From positions 1 through 20,365 of the forward strand of contig JADGJH010000359.1 in NCBI GenBank assembly GCA_027596945.1: a stretch of DNA of 20,365 nt, in the 5' to 3' direction. The notes under the pieces are model-generated. The model was not told the origin of the DNA, ran no database searches, and saw only the letters and a program-made list of their open reading frames with translations. A program made the position numbers and the translations under genes. Positions 18,345 to 20,365 of this stretch are shown here, piece after piece. Every line of letters begins with the position of its first letter. The first letter of the stretch is position 1. The DNA is from Physocladia obscura (taxonomy: Eukaryota; Chytridiomycota; Chytridiomycetes; Chytridiales; Chytriomycetaceae).

Positions 18345-18884
18345 TCGTGGTGGCAAATTCTTTTTTCAAATGAAATCAAATCAAAGCAACTCTCATGGTT
18401 CAACAAAACGATGTCACAGAGCAGCCCGCACCCTGGCAATTTTTTTCAGGATTCTGATCCTGTCAGGATATTAGTCAGGAATTTTGTGGGGAGGCTACTT
18501 AGCTGCTGTGAAAGATAGTTCCAAAGACCTAACTTTATCGGAAGGCTAGTTTATCAAACTTTTTGCCTGCTTTGAACATGCGACTTCCGCCGTTTCGGCA
18601 AGGTGAAACTCTGCAAAAATGTTTTGAGTAGCCGCTCATTGCTGGCTTGGTCTACTCTATTGCGAAAGCCCCCCTCAACTCTCAGAGAGCCTTCTCTTTC
18701 GAAAATTTCGCGAAATCAAAACCGCCTTGGATATCTTATCCATTCCTTAAATTTGTTCATATTGGTGCGAAATCTGTTTGTGTTGTGGCAGTTGGTTGGA
18801 TTTGGATTCTTACCCAATACAGATCACATGTTTTCAGCTGATGAAATACCATGATCAAGTTGATAAGAAAATTGTTGCTTAAAC

Positions 18885-19137
18885 TACTGGATACTCTGCA
18901 ACTTTGCCAATTGACTTTGCAGATGCGTGTTACTTGTTCACAATAGCGTTGTCTCTGAAAATTCAATTTCTGGTGTACCATTTAAAGTCTTGAATGAGAC
19001 TCTAATTTCAGTTGATACTAGGTACCCACTTGTGAATGTTTCTGATGCTCATATCTATGGTGCAATCATGTTCAATGATACGTTGGTGGCTTGCAAGTTT
19101 GGTATATTGTATTGCTGTTCCTACAGTTGAGGACTCT
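18885..19137 (+). pseudogene. Frame-broken coding relic of unknown family
   Basis: Three adjacent plus-strand frames each read as sensible protein. First TTGYSATLPIDFADACYLF, then from about 18930 a frame containing SISGVPFKVLNETLISVDTR and YPLVNVSDAHIYGAIMF, then after a one-base shift near 19098 VYCIAVPTVEDSDSKLEQ and a stop. The hydrophobic pattern is unlike random AT-rich DNA. A splice reading is possible for the middle part (acceptor TTTGCAG at 18921, donor GTATAT near 19099), so it could be an exon of a gene running rightward. Decay is the simpler view because frames change without good introns. Confidence 0.35.
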
Positions 19138-19224
19138 GATTCCAAGTTGGAGCAGTAGTTTTATAAAATGAATTTCAACAAAATACAATGATTACAAAAA
19201 TATTGACAAGAAAAACTTGTACTG

Positions 19225-19246
19225 TACAATGCCCCTGTACATTGTA
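19225..19246. repeat. Small inverted repeat TACAATG/CATTGTA
   Basis: A perfect 7-bp stem flanks an 8-base loop (CCCCTGTA). It lies just right of the coding relic. It may be chance or a remnant of a mobile element end; no partner copy was seen elsewhere in the window. Confidence 0.35.
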
Positions 19247-19435
19247 TGTAAATTTGGTACACTGTAACCATAGTGTTCCATCCACTTCCAATCTCTACAC
19301 TGCAAAGCCAGACTAAACAAAATTTCAACCATATTTGCTTTGTTTCTCCAAATTTTCACATTTGCTTACATCAGAACAAGCTTTGTTGCCATTTCTTGAC
19401 CCAAAATTTTCAAATATGCTTACTTGCAGTTTGCA

Positions 19436-19529
19436 AATGTGGAGTGGCAAGGAACCAATAGTTTCTCACCAAGCCACAGCATCAATTGATTTGATTAAAG
19501 TTCAAACTCCAGAAACAAATCTGGCATAA
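19436..19529 (+). pseudogene. Short coding-like fragment
   Basis: After an acceptor-like TTACTTGCAG, an ATG at 19438 opens a frame of about 30 codons (MWSGKEPIVSHQATASIDLI and onward) ending in TAA. Composition is protein-like, but the piece is too short to assign. It may belong to the same decayed unit as the relic at 18885-19137. Confidence 0.2.
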
Positions 19530-20060
19530 TTCTTGACCTGCTTTGCAATAACCTCACCATTAATAAAATTTGGTTTTTTTGTGCACATATACTATAGAAG
19601 CAGATGGAGAACCTCCACAAAGTTGTTTTGTCATCAGGAGACATAATTTCCTTTGCATTATTTTTTGGTTCGAGAAAGTATGCAAGCCATATTGAAGGCA
19701 TATGTCAGCATTCCATGACCAATTTGTAAAGTTTTTTGTGGTCTTTCCTTTTTTTTGATAAGCTTTAAACAGCTTGCATACACTTCAGAAAGACTGCAAG
19801 TATGAGATTCAAGAAGTCTAATTCCAGTGTTCTTCATTTTATTGTTTTGTTATGACTATTTCAGAAAAGAAACCAACAGTTTTTATACATTTTCCAGTGT
19901 CTTGGTGGCACCTTGGCTTGATTGGTACCTGGCATCTTATCTAAGTAGCAAATGCTCTATTTGTCACTTTTAGTGATACTAGCGGTGTCTTTAATCAAGA
20001 TCCTGGTAGGTAGCACCAATTTTTCCATTTTTCCATGAAAATTTTCAAAGTTAGAGCACT

Positions 20061-20172
20061 TAGAAAAACTTGCCTATCAATCCATCACTTGTGAAAAACC
20101 AGATACTTGACAGAGATGCAATGGAAGCTTATTTTGGAGGAGTTGAAGTCAGTTTGGACAAATTAACATGGT
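20061..20172 (+). pseudogene. Short exon-like fragment
   Basis: A frame reads NPSLVKNQILDRDAMEAYFG, then GVEVSLDKLTW, then TAG. It begins after an acceptor-like CACTTAG and can end at a GTAGGT donor at 20170, so it could be an internal exon of a gene continuing to the right. It is the most protein-like piece in the last kilobase. No family recognised. Confidence 0.25.
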
Positions 20173-20332
20173 AGGTTCACATCAGTTCTATTGTGTGATA
20201 ATCTTGGTGTTCACAGAACAACAGATATTCTCACACAGGAGTTTCCACAATTCTCCTTTTTTTCAGAATTGTTTTGAAAATAATATTATTTTATTCAGAT
20301 TACAGCTGTTTGCAAAAAGAATAATCCACCCC

Positions 20333-20351
20333 TTTTTTTTTTTTTTTTTTT
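20333..20351. repeat. Poly-T tract (19 T)
   Basis: An uninterrupted run of 19 T. On the minus strand it is poly-A, which could mark the tail of a retrotransposed copy, or it may be a simple homopolymer. Confidence 0.7.
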
Positions 20352-20365
20352 GAGTTTGAGTAGTA

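Larger units (their letters stand above)
18345..20365. other. Largely non-coding right flank with broken coding relics
   Basis: No intact gene is visible in these 2 kb. The first part should hold the promoter of the RING gene and, if the operon model is right, of the whole triad. Near 18437-18480 the motif TCAGGA occurs three times and AGGATTCTGATCCT forms a small hairpin. From about 18610 onward the plus strand contains peptide-like pieces in changing frames, listed separately. A T run of 19 at 20333-20351 closes the window. Confidence 0.4.

Noticed and set aside
18437..18480. Triple TCAGGA motif and AGGAT/ATCCT hairpin as a regulatory site
   Set aside because: Short and imperfect; spacing is irregular and no known factor site was recognised.
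1..20365. tRNA, 5S rRNA, spliced-leader RNA, spliceosomal RNA genes, CRISPR arrays
   Set aside because: Scanned by eye on both strands for box B, SL1-type and snRNA landmarks and for regular direct repeats; nothing convincing. A computational search would be more sensitive.

Overview
The window is eukaryotic nuclear DNA, most likely from a nematode. It is AT-rich. Its genes are broken by many short GT-AG introns (mostly about 50-120 nt). Neighbouring genes lie very close together on one strand, and the splice acceptors are short T-rich...AG sites. The species cannot be fixed from the sequence. No tRNA, rRNA, spliced-leader RNA, CRISPR or intact transposon was recognised.

Layout from left to right. 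(1) 1-360 (+): 3' end of an unknown coiled-coil protein with a Cys/Trp/Gly-rich tail, followed by about 1.1 kb of AT-rich DNA with decayed coding fragments. (2) 1461-2012 (+): a two-exon UPF0642/DUF2423 small basic protein, probably for ribosome biogenesis. It converges on (3) 2076-3428 (-), a HIT-family (HINT3-like) protein carrying an unusual membrane-type N-terminal extension. (4) 3637-4971 (-): mitochondrial malate dehydrogenase in four exons; the targeting peptide sits on a small first exon. (5) 5194-7306 (-): a probable nuclear protein with a WWWP/ARID4-RBB1NT- or PWWP-like module and a Gln-rich C-terminus. (6) 8024-11187 (-): a 921-residue, eight-exon F-box/leucine-rich-repeat protein whose repeats are split by a long low-complexity insert. 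(7) 11923-12328 (+): a small unrecognised gene, preceded by a GC-richer stretch that could fold. (8) 12397-14980 (-): a GT61-family glycosyltransferase. (9) 15005-16342 (-): a GRAM-domain protein with a C-terminal membrane anchor. (10) 16385-18344 (-): a multi-pass membrane RING-H2 ubiquitin ligase. (11) 18345-20365: mostly non-coding, with frame-broken coding relics.

Genes 10, 9 and 8 run head to tail on the minus strand with only 42 and 24 nt between stop and next ATG. This looks like a tightly packed nematode operon of three membrane/secretory-pathway proteins. Genes 5, 4 and 3 are also colinear, spaced 222 and 208 nt, which is compatible with a second, looser operon.

Exon models were built by hand from open frames, GT/AG sites and phase. 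In every multi-exon gene given a full model the summed coding length is divisible by three. This makes most models internally consistent, but none has been tested against transcripts. I found no clear evidence of a wholly new molecular system. The most unusual items are the packed triad, the HIT fusion, the interrupted LRR protein, the expanded RING and the possible structured RNA.
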